Positions 34,281 through 42,939 of a DNA stretch of 51,181 nt are shown piece after piece. The notes below the pieces were generated by a model, which was not told where the DNA came from, made no database searches, and saw only the letters and a list, made by a program, of their open reading frames with translations. The stretch covers positions 9,794-60,974 of the forward strand of contig DFYK01000069.1 in NCBI GenBank assembly GCA_002383605.1. The letters run 5' to 3'. The stretch's first letter is position 1. Each line of letters begins with the position of its first letter. This DNA is from Proteiniphilum sp. UBA4084 (lineage in GTDB: Bacteria > Bacteroidota > Bacteroidia > Bacteroidales > Dysgonomonadaceae). A program made the translations under genes and the position numbers.

Positions 34281-35768
34281 ATGGAGCGAATTTATGTTTT
34301 TGATACCACGTTGAGAGATGGTGAGCAGGTGCCCGGCTGTCAGTTGAATACCATCGAGAAGATTCAGATTGCCCAGGCACTGGAACTGCTGGGGGTAGAT
34401 GTGATCGAGGCCGGTTTCCCGGTGTCGAGTCCGGGCGATTTTAAATCGGTCGTGGAGATTTCCAAAGCAGTCACCTGGCCCACCATCTGCGCACTGACAC
34501 GTGCCGTGGAGAAAGATATAGAAGTAGCCGCCGAAGCGCTGCAGTATGCAAAGCGCAAGCGGATACATACCGGCATCGGGACATCCGATTTTCACATCAG
34601 GCACAAATTCAACTCCAACCGCGAAGAGATCATCGAGCGGGCGGTAAAGGCAGTGAAATATGCACGTCGTTTTGTGGATGATGTAGAGTTTTACGCCGAA
34701 GATGCGGGACGTACCGACAACGAATACCTTGCCCGTGTAGTACAGGCCGTTGTCAATGCCGGCGCCACGGTAGTCAACATCCCCGACACCACCGGCTACT
34801 GCTTCCCCGATGAGTTTGGGGCAAAAATAAAATTTCTGACCGACAATGTGGATATGAAGGATGCCATCCTCTCCACACACTGTCATCAGGACCTTGGCAT
34901 GGCCACGGCCAACACCATCGCCGGCGTCATCAATGGTGCCCGCCAGGTGGAGGTGACCATCAACGGCATCGGCGAACGTGCCGGCAACACCTCACTCGAA
35001 GAGGTGGTGATGGCGCTCAAGAGCCATAAGGACAGGGGTTTCGACACCAACATCAACACGCAGCACATTTACCAGACCAGCCGCATGGTATCGAGCCTGA
35101 TGAACATGCCGGTGCAGCCCAACAAGGCAATTGTCGGCCGCAACGCCTTTGCACACTCCTCCGGTATTCACCAGGATGGGGTACTCAAAAATGTGGAGAC
35201 CTACGAGATCATCGATCCGAAAGATGTGGGCATCGACGACAATGCCATCGTGCTGACTGCCCGCAGCGGTCGCGCTGCACTCAAAAACCGCCTCTCACTG
35301 TTGGGTGTGAAGCTGGAAGCGGAAGAGCTGGACAATGTGTATCAGCAGTTTCTGGAGTTGGCCGACAAAAAGAAAAATGTGAACGACGACGACATCCTGA
35401 TGCTCGTGGGCAAGGAAGCACGACTCCACCGGATTAAGGTTGATTACCTGCAGGTGCTTTGCGGCATCGGCGTGCGTGACGTGGCCAGCATCGGCCTGGA
35501 TATCGCAGGGGAACATTTTGAGGCTACCGCCACCGGCAACGGCCCTGTAGATGCTGCCATCAAGGCGGTGAAAAATATTATCCGCCGAAAGGTGAGAATA
35601 CAGGAGTTCCTGATCCAGGCCATCGACCACGGCAGCGATGATGTGGGCAAGGTACACATGCAGGTGGAACACAACGACGTGGTGTACTACGGTTTCTCCG
35701 CGAATACCGACATCGTGGCAGCTTCTGTGGAGGCATTCATTGATGCAGTGAATAAGTTTGTGGAATAG
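34281..35768 (+). CDS. leuA: 2-isopropylmalate synthase
   Basis: First step of leucine synthesis: acetyl-CoA plus 2-oxoisovalerate to 2-isopropylmalate. From ATG 34281 (MERIYVFDTTLRDGEQ) it is 495 residues. The catalytic TIM barrel has DTTLRDGEQ (8-16), the metal-site block STHCHQDLGMATAN and INGIGERAGNTS; the C-terminal regulatory domain, expected for leucine feedback, includes GIGVRDVASIGLDIAG and the ATGNGPVDAAIKA block. First structural gene after the attenuator. Confidence 0.95.
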   Translation: MERIYVFDTTLRDGEQVPGCQLNTIEKIQIAQALELLGVDVIEAGFPVSSPGDFKSVVEISKAVTWPTICALTRAVEKDIEVAAEALQYAKRKRIHTGIGTSDFHIRHKFNSNREEIIERAVKAVKYARRFVDDVEFYAEDAGRTDNEYLARVVQAVVNAGATVVNIPDTTGYCFPDEFGAKIKFLTDNVDMKDAILSTHCHQDLGMATANTIAGVINGARQVEVTINGIGERAGNTSLEEVVMALKSHKDRGFDTNINTQHIYQTSRMVSSLMNMPVQPNKAIVGRNAFAHSSGIHQDGVLKNVETYEIIDPKDVGIDDNAIVLTARSGRAALKNRLSLLGVKLEAEELDNVYQQFLELADKKKNVNDDDILMLVGKEARLHRIKVDYLQVLCGIGVRDVASIGLDIAGEHFEATATGNGPVDAAIKAVKNIIRRKVRIQEFLIQAIDHGSDDVGKVHMQVEHNDVVYYGFSANTDIVAASVEAFIDAVNKFVE

Positions 35769-35830
35769 TCAGGATTCAGGTGTCAGCTTTGGAAGTGGAA
35801 GATTGTAATAGACAGCCGTAGGCAAGAAAG
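35769..35830 (+). repeat. Intergenic repeat element, copy 5 (short)
   Basis: It abuts the leuA stop codon: two to three TCAGG/TCAGC units, then the core TCAGCTTTGGAAGTGGAA (35783-35800), AGATTGTAAT and ACAGCCGTAGGCAAG. No inverted tail is seen; an A-rich stretch follows up to leuC. Confidence 0.8.
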
Positions 35831-35892
35831 AATCAGAAAGAAATAAAAGAAAAACAATTAAAATAAATAGCATTAAATAGTCAATAAGAAAT

Positions 35893-37275
35893 ATGAAGAC
35901 GCTTTTCGATAAAATCTGGGACGCCCATGTGGTTGCCACCGTGCAGGACGGCCCCACTCAGTTATATATAGACCGTCATTTGTGTCACGAGGTGACCAGT
36001 CCGCAGGCTTTTGCCGGATTGCGTGCCCGGGGGCTGAAAGTATTCCGTCCCGAACGGACCACGCTCACGGCCGACCATAATATTCCCACCATGGGGCAGG
36101 ATAAACCTATTCGTGATCAGGTATCCCGGTTTCAGGTAGATACGCTGGCCAAAAATGCGGAGGAGTTCGGACTCACCTATTACGGACTGAACAACCCGAA
36201 AAATGGGATCGTGCACGTGATAGGGCCGGAAAACGGATATACACAGCCGGGCATGACCATCGTCTGCGGCGACAGCCACACCTCTACCCATGGTGCTTTC
36301 GGCGCCATTGCCTTCGGCATTGGTACCAGCGAGGTGGAGATGGTGCTTGCATCACAATGTATCCTGCAGACACGGCCAAAAACCATGCGTATCAACTTCG
36401 AAGGGAAGCTGAACGAACACGTAAGCGCCAAGGATATGGCGTTGTACATGATCTCACAACTGACTACCGGTGGCGCCACGGGTTATTTTGTGGAATACGC
36501 CGGCGAAGCGGTGCGTAACCTCACCATGGAGCAGCGGATGACGCTCTGCAACCTGAGCATTGAAATGGGTGCCCGCGGCGGACTGGTCGCCCCCGATGAA
36601 ACGACATTCAACTACATCAAAGGACGCGAGTTTGCACCCAAAGGGGAACAGTGGGACAAGGCACTGGCCTACTGGCAGACACTGAGGACCGATGAAGGGG
36701 CTGTTTTCGACAAGGAGGTTACCTTCGATGTGTCGCAGATCAAGCCGATGATCACCTACGGTACCAACCCCGGCATGGGTATGCCGATAGATGGTACCAT
36801 CCCGCAACCGGAAGATATCGATGAGGCGGGTAAGATATCATTCGAGAAATCACTGAAATATATGGGCTTTGCACCGGGTGAGAAGCTGGAAGGAAAGCAG
36901 ATCGATTATGTCTTCCTGGGAAGCTGCACCAACGGCCGCATTGAGGATTTCCGCCTCTTCACTGAATATGTGAAAGGAAAGAAGAAGGCCGACAACGTCA
37001 CTGCCTGGCTGGTGCCGGGGAGCTGGAAAGTACGCAAGCAGATTGAAGACGAGGGACTGGACAAGATACTGGAGGAGGCAGGATTTGCCCTGCGTCAGCC
37101 CGGTTGCTCTGCCTGCCTGGCGATGAACGACGACAAGGTTCCCGCAGGAAAATATGCGGTCTCTACTTCAAACCGCAACTTCGAAGGCCGTCAGGGTCCG
37201 GGTGCACGCACCATCCTGGCTGGTCCGCTGGTAGCGGCAGCGGCAGCGGTAAATGGTAAAATTACAAATCCGTAG
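35893..37275 (+). CDS. leuC: 3-isopropylmalate dehydratase large subunit
   Basis: Aconitase-family enzyme isomerising 2- to 3-isopropylmalate together with LeuD; in many bacteria with a citramalate pathway it also acts on citramalate. It is 460 residues with the [4Fe-4S] cysteines in FLGSCTNGRIED (about residue 345) and QPGCSACLAMN (405 and 408). TADHNIPTM and GDSHTSTHGAFGA are the substrate-site blocks. Confidence 0.97.
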   Translation: MKTLFDKIWDAHVVATVQDGPTQLYIDRHLCHEVTSPQAFAGLRARGLKVFRPERTTLTADHNIPTMGQDKPIRDQVSRFQVDTLAKNAEEFGLTYYGLNNPKNGIVHVIGPENGYTQPGMTIVCGDSHTSTHGAFGAIAFGIGTSEVEMVLASQCILQTRPKTMRINFEGKLNEHVSAKDMALYMISQLTTGGATGYFVEYAGEAVRNLTMEQRMTLCNLSIEMGARGGLVAPDETTFNYIKGREFAPKGEQWDKALAYWQTLRTDEGAVFDKEVTFDVSQIKPMITYGTNPGMGMPIDGTIPQPEDIDEAGKISFEKSLKYMGFAPGEKLEGKQIDYVFLGSCTNGRIEDFRLFTEYVKGKKKADNVTAWLVPGSWKVRKQIEDEGLDKILEEAGFALRQPGCSACLAMNDDKVPAGKYAVSTSNRNFEGRQGPGARTILAGPLVAAAAAVNGKITNP

Positions 37276-37279
37276 ATTG

Positions 37280-37370
37280 TTAGCTTTCAGGAGTCAGCTA
37301 TCAGCTATCAGCTTGGTAGTAGAATCGTGTTAGGGGCAGCGCTTGGGTTTTAGAATACAGTAATCAGTAA
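37280..37370 (+). repeat. Intergenic repeat element, copy 6 (head and core)
   Basis: It lies just after the leuC stop: TCAGG, TCAGCTA, TCAGCTA units (37287-37312), then the core TCAGCTTGGTAGTAGAA (37308-37324; one base shorter than in other copies), GTGTTAGGGGCAGCGCTTGGG and a partial ending. Confidence 0.78.
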
Positions 37371-37401
37371 ACAGAAAAAGAGATATTAGAGAAATAACAA
37401 T

Positions 37402-37998
37402 ATGGAAAAGTTTCAGACAATCACATCCACATATGTCCCACTTCCGATAGAGAATGTGGACACCGACCAGATTATTCCGGCCCGTTTCCTGAAAGCGACC
37501 ACACGGGAAGGGTTTGGCGACAACCTTTTTGCCGACTGGCGTTACGACAAGGAAGGTAACCCCAAAGCCGATTTCGTGCTGAACAACCCTGTCTATAGCG
37601 GTCAGGTACTGGTAGCAGGGAAGAACTTTGGCAGCGGCAGCAGCCGTGAGCACGCAGCGTGGGCCATTGGTGGCTACGGTTTCAAAGTGGTGGTGTCGAG
37701 CTTCTTTGCCGACATCTTCCGCAACAATGCCCTCAACAACGGCATCCTGCCGGTGGTGGTGAGCGATGCGTTCCTGAGCGAGTTGTTCGCATCGTCCGAT
37801 AAAAATACGGAGGCAACTGTCACGGTGAATCTGGAAGCGCAGACCATCGTAAACAATGAAACAGGCAACAGCGAATCGTTCGAAATAAATGCCTATAAAA
37901 AGGCCTGCCTCCTCGAAGGACTGGACGACATCGACTTCCTGCTGTCGAACAAGGATAAAATTGAAGCATTTGAACAACAGCGGGCGTATGCCTACTGA
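37402..37998 (+). CDS. leuD: 3-isopropylmalate dehydratase small subunit
   Basis: Swivelling-domain partner of LeuC. It is 198 residues; VDTDQIIPARFLK (about 19-31) and the substrate loop GKNFGSGSSREHAAWAI (about 73-89) are conserved. It follows repeat copy 6 in the operon. Confidence 0.96.
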   Translation: MEKFQTITSTYVPLPIENVDTDQIIPARFLKATTREGFGDNLFADWRYDKEGNPKADFVLNNPVYSGQVLVAGKNFGSGSSREHAAWAIGGYGFKVVVSSFFADIFRNNALNNGILPVVVSDAFLSELFASSDKNTEATVTVNLEAQTIVNNETGNSESFEINAYKKACLLEGLDDIDFLLSNKDKIEAFEQQRAYAY

Positions 37999-38018
37999 TT
38001 CAAAGTTCGAAACGATCG

Positions 38019-38049
38019 GCACATTAGCACATTGATAAATTTGCACATT
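38019..38049 (+). repeat. Three GCACATT units in the leuD-cimA spacer
   Basis: GCACATT occurs at 38019-38025, 38027-38033 and 38043-38049 inside a 64-nt spacer. This is a different short repeat from the TCAGG/TCAGC element; similar CACATT runs are common between genes of this phylum. No coding or promoter role is visible. Confidence 0.5.
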
Positions 38050-38062
38050 AATTAAGGACATT

Positions 38063-39622
38063 TTGGGAGAAGTTAGAAAAATAGAGATCATGGATACCAC
38101 GCTACGCGATGGTGAACAGACTTCGGGCGTATCTTTTGCCGCCCAGGAGAAAGTGAGCGTGGTACGTCTGCTGTTGGAGGAACTGAAGGTGGACAGGGTG
38201 GAGATTGCCTCAGCCCGTGTGTCGGAAGGCGAATACCAGTCGGTACAGAAAATTGCCCAATGGGCAGAGACGCATGGTTATATCGACCGACTGGAGGTAC
38301 TGGGGTTTGTGGACGGAACTACCTCCCTCGAATGGATTGCCAATACGGGGTGTAAAGTAGTGAATCTGCTTAGCAAAGGATCGCTGAAACATTGTAATTA
38401 TCAGCTGCGCAAGTCGGCCGACGAGCATCTGGAGGATATAAAGCAATGCATCGCCTCCGCCCGCGCCATGGGACTGTCGGTGAACCTCTATCTGGAGGAC
38501 TGGTCCAATGGCATGCGCGACTCAAAAGAGTACGTCTTTCACATGATGGACGGACTGAAGGATGAACCCGTGAAGCGATTTATGCTTCCCGATACGCTGG
38601 GTGTCCTTAATCCCGATGAAACACGGCAGTTCTGCGGAGAGATGATTGCACGGTATCCTTCACTCCATTTCGATTTTCATGCCCACAATGATTACGACCT
38701 GGCCGTGGCCAACGTCTTTGAAGCTGTCAAGGCCGGTGTGAAGGGTGTCCACGTGACGGTGAACGGGCTGGGCGAACGTGCCGGTAATGCTCCCTTGACA
38801 AGCGTGATTGCCGTCATTCATGACCACATGGGTCTGCAGACCAACGTGGATGAGAGCAAGCTCTATAATATAAGCAAGGTTGTTGAGAGCTACTCGGGTG
38901 TGCGTATTCCAAACAACAAGCCGGTCATTGGCGACAACGTGTTTACCCAGGTAGCCGGCATCCATGCCGATGGTGACAAGAAGAAAAATCTCTATTTCAA
39001 CAACCTGATGCCCGAACGCTTTGGCCGCTTCCGTGCGTATGCACTCGGGAAGAATGCCGGCCGCTCCAACATCGTCAAAAATCTGGAAGCACTGGGCATT
39101 GAGCTGGATGAAGAGTCCACCCGCAAAGTCACGGCCCGCATCATTGAGCTGGGCGACAAGAAGGAGATCGTAAATCTCGATGAATTACCGTATATTGTAT
39201 CCGATGTATTGAAAAATGGAATCGAAAACAAGGATATCGAGATGCTGAACTATTCCCTTACAGTCAGTCACGGTTTGCGCCCGACAGCAACGGTGAAACT
39301 GTCCATAAAAGGAGAGGTTTATCAGGAAACGGCTGCCGGTGAGGGTCAGTATCACGCTTTCTCGAAGGCAATGTATAAGATATACCGCAGCCTTAACAAA
39401 CCGGTGCCGGAACTGATCGACTATGAAGTAGTAATACCACCGGGTGGAAAAACCAATGCCTACGTGCAAACCATCATTACCTGGAAGTTCGAAGGGAAAG
39501 TGTTCAAAACACGGGCACTGGATATCGATCAGACAGTGGCAGCCATCAAGGCGACCATGAAGATGCTGAATATGCTGGAGAATGGAAATATTCCGAACAT
39601 GAATAATTTATCGTTGCCGTAG
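38063..39622 (+). CDS. Citramalate synthase-like (second isopropylmalate synthase family enzyme)
   Basis: DRE-TIM metallolyase of 519 residues, the second LeuA-family protein in the operon. IMDTTLRDGEQTSGVSF (about 9-25), FHAHNDYDLAVANV (metal His) and VNGLGERAGNAPL are present, and a C-terminal regulatory-type domain follows. The start is taken as TTG 38063 (MGEVRKIEIMDTTLRD), since the next Met (38090) would remove the conserved beta-strand before DTTLRDGEQ. Since LeuA is already present, the most likely reaction is (R)-citramalate from pyruvate and acetyl-CoA, the start of isoleucine synthesis without threonine deaminase. Homologs in this phylum are also annotated simply as isopropylmalate synthase; assay needed. 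Confidence 0.75.
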   Translation: MGEVRKIEIMDTTLRDGEQTSGVSFAAQEKVSVVRLLLEELKVDRVEIASARVSEGEYQSVQKIAQWAETHGYIDRLEVLGFVDGTTSLEWIANTGCKVVNLLSKGSLKHCNYQLRKSADEHLEDIKQCIASARAMGLSVNLYLEDWSNGMRDSKEYVFHMMDGLKDEPVKRFMLPDTLGVLNPDETRQFCGEMIARYPSLHFDFHAHNDYDLAVANVFEAVKAGVKGVHVTVNGLGERAGNAPLTSVIAVIHDHMGLQTNVDESKLYNISKVVESYSGVRIPNNKPVIGDNVFTQVAGIHADGDKKKNLYFNNLMPERFGRFRAYALGKNAGRSNIVKNLEALGIELDEESTRKVTARIIELGDKKEIVNLDELPYIVSDVLKNGIENKDIEMLNYSLTVSHGLRPTATVKLSIKGEVYQETAAGEGQYHAFSKAMYKIYRSLNKPVPELIDYEVVIPPGGKTNAYVQTIITWKFEGKVFKTRALDIDQTVAAIKATMKMLNMLENGNIPNMNNLSLP

Positions 39623-39628
39623 GAAAAC

Positions 39629-39790
39629 AGCGATCAGCTATCAGCTGTCAGCGATCAGCTATCAGCTTCGGTAGTGGAAGGTTGTTAGGAACAGCGGTTT
39701 GGGAAACAAGCTATCAGCTGTCAGCGATCAGCTTCGGTAGTGGAAGATTGTTAGGAACAGCGGTTAAGAGAATATAGAATATAGAATATA
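39629..39790 (+). repeat. Intergenic repeat element, copies 7a and 7b in tandem, plus a 7-nt tandem repeat
   Basis: Two complete head-core units in a row follow the cimA-like stop: 7a (39629-39705) and 7b (39709-39766). Their cores, TCAGCTTCGGTAGTGGAA then G(G/A)TTGTTAGGAACAGCGGTT, differ at one position over about 38 nt. Next come three exact copies of GAATATA (39770-39790) just before the leuB start. Confidence 0.88.
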
Positions 39791-39805
39791 GAAAAAATTT
39801 TGCAG

Positions 39806-40873
39806 ATGAAGTTAAATATTGCAGTATTGGCGGGAGACGGAATTGGTCCGGAGATTATGAAGCAGGCTTTGCAGGTCACGCAGGCCGTGTGCAGGAAGTT
39901 TGGTCATGAATTTTCATACAAAGAAGGTGTCACCGGCGCAGCAGCCATTGATGCCATGGGCGATCCCTATCCGGCTGAAACGCATGAACTGTGCATGCAG
40001 AGCGATGCAGTGCTGTTTGGTGCCATTGGAGATCCAAAATATGACAACGACCCCAATGCCAAGGTACGCCCCGAACAGGGATTGCTGCGTATGCGCAAAC
40101 AGTTGGGGCTTTATGGAAATATCCGCCCCGTGATGACCTTTCCCTCACTCATCCACAAATCGCCCCTGCGCGCCGACCTGGTGGAGGGAGCCGACTTCGT
40201 GTGTATCCGGGAGCTTACCGGGGGCCTTTATTTCGGACGCCCGCAAGGCAGGAGCGAGGATGGTGATACTGCCTACGATACCTGTATTTATACCCGTGAG
40301 GAGGTAGAACGAGTACTTCACCTGGCCTATAAGTTCGCAGGTCAGCGACGCAAAAAGCTGACGGTAGTCGACAAGGCCAATGTGCTGGCAAGCTCTCGTC
40401 TCTGGCGCCAGGTGGCGCAGGAAATCGCGCCGCAGTACCCCGACATTGAGACCGACTACCTCTTCGTGGATAATGCTGCCATGCGTATCATCCAATGGCC
40501 CAAAAGCTTCGATGTGCTGGTGACCGAAAACCTGTTCGGTGACATCCTCACCGATGAGGCATCGGTGATCACCGGCTCACTGGGACTACTTCCTTCGGCC
40601 TCCATGGGTCTGCATACATCACTGTTTGAACCGATCCACGGATCCTATCCCCAGGCTGCGGGCAAAGATATCGCCAACCCTGTGGCCATGATTCTCTCTG
40701 CCGCACTGATGTTCGAATATGGATTCAATCTGCAGGAAGAGGGTGCTCTGATTCGTCAGGCTGTGGATGCGAGCCTCGAAGCGGGCATCGTCACGGAAGA
40801 TATTGCCAACGGCAGTAAAAGCTATCGCACAAGTGAGGTGGGTGACTGGATCACGGAGTATATTAGTAAATAG
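39806..40873 (+). CDS. leuB: 3-isopropylmalate dehydrogenase
   Basis: NAD-dependent oxidative decarboxylase giving 2-oxoisocaproate. From ATG 39806 (MKLNIAVLAGDGIGPEI) it is 355 residues; a TTG two codons upstream is not needed. Substrate and cofactor blocks are VRPEQGLLRMRKQLGLYGNI-like at about 88-108, ELTGGLYFGRPQGR, TVVDKANVLASSRLW and TENLFGDILTDEASVITGS, followed by EPIHGSYPQAAGKDIANP. It may also act on 3-methylmalate in a citramalate route. Confidence 0.96.
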   Translation: MKLNIAVLAGDGIGPEIMKQALQVTQAVCRKFGHEFSYKEGVTGAAAIDAMGDPYPAETHELCMQSDAVLFGAIGDPKYDNDPNAKVRPEQGLLRMRKQLGLYGNIRPVMTFPSLIHKSPLRADLVEGADFVCIRELTGGLYFGRPQGRSEDGDTAYDTCIYTREEVERVLHLAYKFAGQRRKKLTVVDKANVLASSRLWRQVAQEIAPQYPDIETDYLFVDNAAMRIIQWPKSFDVLVTENLFGDILTDEASVITGSLGLLPSASMGLHTSLFEPIHGSYPQAAGKDIANPVAMILSAALMFEYGFNLQEEGALIRQAVDASLEAGIVTEDIANGSKSYRTSEVGDWITEYISK

Positions 40874-40955
40874 GATTCAGGATTCAGGATTCAGCTTGAG
40901 TAGTGGGGTTGGTGTTAAGGTCACCGGTTGGCAAGAGGCTTTCAAAGGTTAGAAT
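40874..40955 (+). repeat. Intergenic repeat element, copy 8 (divergent core)
   Basis: It starts at the base after the leuB stop: GATTCAG units (three) lead to TCAGCTTGAGTAGTGGGG (40891-40908), then GTGTTAAGGTCACCGGTTGGCAAGAGG. The core differs from the others at several bases and no inverted tail is present. The downstream GGTTGGCAAG(A)GG is shared with copy 4. Confidence 0.75.
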
Positions 40956-40987
40956 AAGCGGTTTTAGTGAAATAAATTTTAAATAAA

Positions 40988-42853
40988 ATGAACAATCAAA
41001 ACAACCCGGAGAGGATGCGGGAGCAGAAAAAAGAAAACCTGCGCAGTGCGACCAGTACGCAGGGCCGGCTGATGGCCGGTGCACGGGCGCTGTGGCACGC
41101 CAACGGAATGACCCGTGAACAGATGGGCAAGCCCATCATTGCCATCGCCAACTCTTTCACTCAGTTTGTGCCGGGACATGTGCATCTGCACGATATTGGA
41201 CAGCTGGTGAAAAAGGAGGTGGAGAAGCTGGGATGCTTTGCCGCCGAGTTCAACACCATCGCTGTGGACGACGGCATTGCCATGGGACATGATGGCATGT
41301 TGTACTCACTTCCTTCGCGCGACATGATTGCCGACTCCATAGAGTATATGGTCAATGCGCACAAGGCCGATGCGCTGGTTTGTATCAGCAACTGCGACAA
41401 GATCACGCCAGGGATGCTGATGGCGGCCATGCGACTAAACATTCCCGCCATCTTTGTTTCGGGCGGACCCATGGAGGCCGGCAAGATTGATGATGAGCAG
41501 ATCGACCTGATTGATGCGATGATTGAATCGGCCGACGAAAGTATCTCAGACGAACGTGTGGCACAGCTGGAAGTCTCGGCCTGTCCCACCTGCGGCTCCT
41601 GCTCCGGCATGTTTACCGCCAACTCGATGAACTGCCTGAATGAGGCAATCGGGCTGGCGCTGCCCGGCAACGGAACCATCCTGGCTACCCACGTCAATCG
41701 CAAAGGCTTGTTCGTGAAAGCAGCAAAGCAGATCGTAGAAAATGCGGAACGCTACTATTTCGATGGCGACGAGTCGGTGCTTCCACGCAACATTGCCACA
41801 CGACAGGCTTTTCTGAATGCCATGACACTCGATATCGCCATGGGCGGATCCACCAACACCATCCTTCACACGCTGGCCATTGCCCGCGAGGGGGAGATCG
41901 ACTTCAAGCTGGAAGACATTGATGCATTATCACGCAGGGTGCCCTGCATCTGCAAGGTGGCACCCAACTCAAAGAAATATCACATCCAGGATGTGAACCG
42001 CGCGGGTGGTATCATGGGTATCCTGGGCGAACTGGCCAAAGCGGGGCTGGTAGACACTTCGGTACGCCGTGCGGACGGACTTACCCTGGCGGAAGCGATT
42101 GAGAAATATGACATCACCAAAGAGAATCCCGATGAAGAGGCAACAAATATCTACACCTCTGCACCCGGAAACCGATACAACCTGGTGATGGGATCGCAGG
42201 ACGCACGGTTTAAAGAACTGGACGCCGACCGCAAAGATGGTTGTATCCGTGACGTGGAACATGCCTATACGAAAGACGGCGGACTGGCCATACTGAAAGG
42301 AAACATTGCCCTCAACGGTTGCGTGGTAAAGACGGCAGGCGTGGACGAAAGCATCTGGAAATTCAGCGGCAGGGCCAAGGTATTCCAGTCGCAGGAAGAT
42401 GCCTGTGCGGGCATATTGAATGGAAAGGTGGTGGCCGGCGATGTGGTGGTGATCGTTTATGAGGGTCCCAAAGGAGGTCCAGGCATGCAGGAGATGCTTT
42501 ATCCCACTTCCTACATCAAAGCGAAGCACCTCGGTGCAGCATGTGCCCTGATCACCGACGGACGCTTTTCGGGCGGCACATCGGGCCTCTCCATCGGCCA
42601 CATCTCACCCGAGGCGGCCGCCGGAGGAAACATCGGTCTGGTACGTGATGGCGACATCATTGAGATAGACATTCCCGAAAGGAGCATCAACCTGAAGATC
42701 AGTGATACTGAACTGCAGGAAAGAAGAGCCCGGGAAGAGGCCAAAGGTGAGAACGCCTTCCGGCCGGAGCGTGACAGGAAAATATCCAAAGCGTTGAAGC
42801 TCTATGCACATTTTGTGAGCTCGGCAGACAAGGGAGCGATACGAATTATATAA
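40988..42853 (+). CDS. ilvD: Dihydroxy-acid dehydratase
   Basis: Fe-S dehydratase of the valine and isoleucine pathways. It is 621 residues; cluster/active-site cysteines are Cys136 in SNCDKITPGM and the CPTCGSCSGM block (Cys199, 202, 205), with GGSTNTILH and the C-terminal GRFSGGTSGLSIGH (about 519-532) conserved. Confidence 0.97.
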   Translation: MNNQNNPERMREQKKENLRSATSTQGRLMAGARALWHANGMTREQMGKPIIAIANSFTQFVPGHVHLHDIGQLVKKEVEKLGCFAAEFNTIAVDDGIAMGHDGMLYSLPSRDMIADSIEYMVNAHKADALVCISNCDKITPGMLMAAMRLNIPAIFVSGGPMEAGKIDDEQIDLIDAMIESADESISDERVAQLEVSACPTCGSCSGMFTANSMNCLNEAIGLALPGNGTILATHVNRKGLFVKAAKQIVENAERYYFDGDESVLPRNIATRQAFLNAMTLDIAMGGSTNTILHTLAIAREGEIDFKLEDIDALSRRVPCICKVAPNSKKYHIQDVNRAGGIMGILGELAKAGLVDTSVRRADGLTLAEAIEKYDITKENPDEEATNIYTSAPGNRYNLVMGSQDARFKELDADRKDGCIRDVEHAYTKDGGLAILKGNIALNGCVVKTAGVDESIWKFSGRAKVFQSQEDACAGILNGKVVAGDVVVIVYEGPKGGPGMQEMLYPTSYIKAKHLGAACALITDGRFSGGTSGLSIGHISPEAAAGGNIGLVRDGDIIEIDIPERSINLKISDTELQERRAREEAKGENAFRPERDRKISKALKLYAHFVSSADKGAIRII

Positions 42854-42939
42854 TACTTTTCAATTTTCATCCACTACTTCGATACGCTATAAAAGCAGAA
42901 GACAAATTTATTTCAATCGTCTAACTTTAGTGAGCAATT

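Noticed and set aside
42867..42877. Possible inverted copy of the repeat core in the ilvD-ilvB spacer
   Set aside because: TCATCCACTAC is the reverse complement of an 11-mer in copy 1, but no TCAGG/TCAGC units or other core blocks surround it, so a chance match or very decayed remnant cannot be separated.
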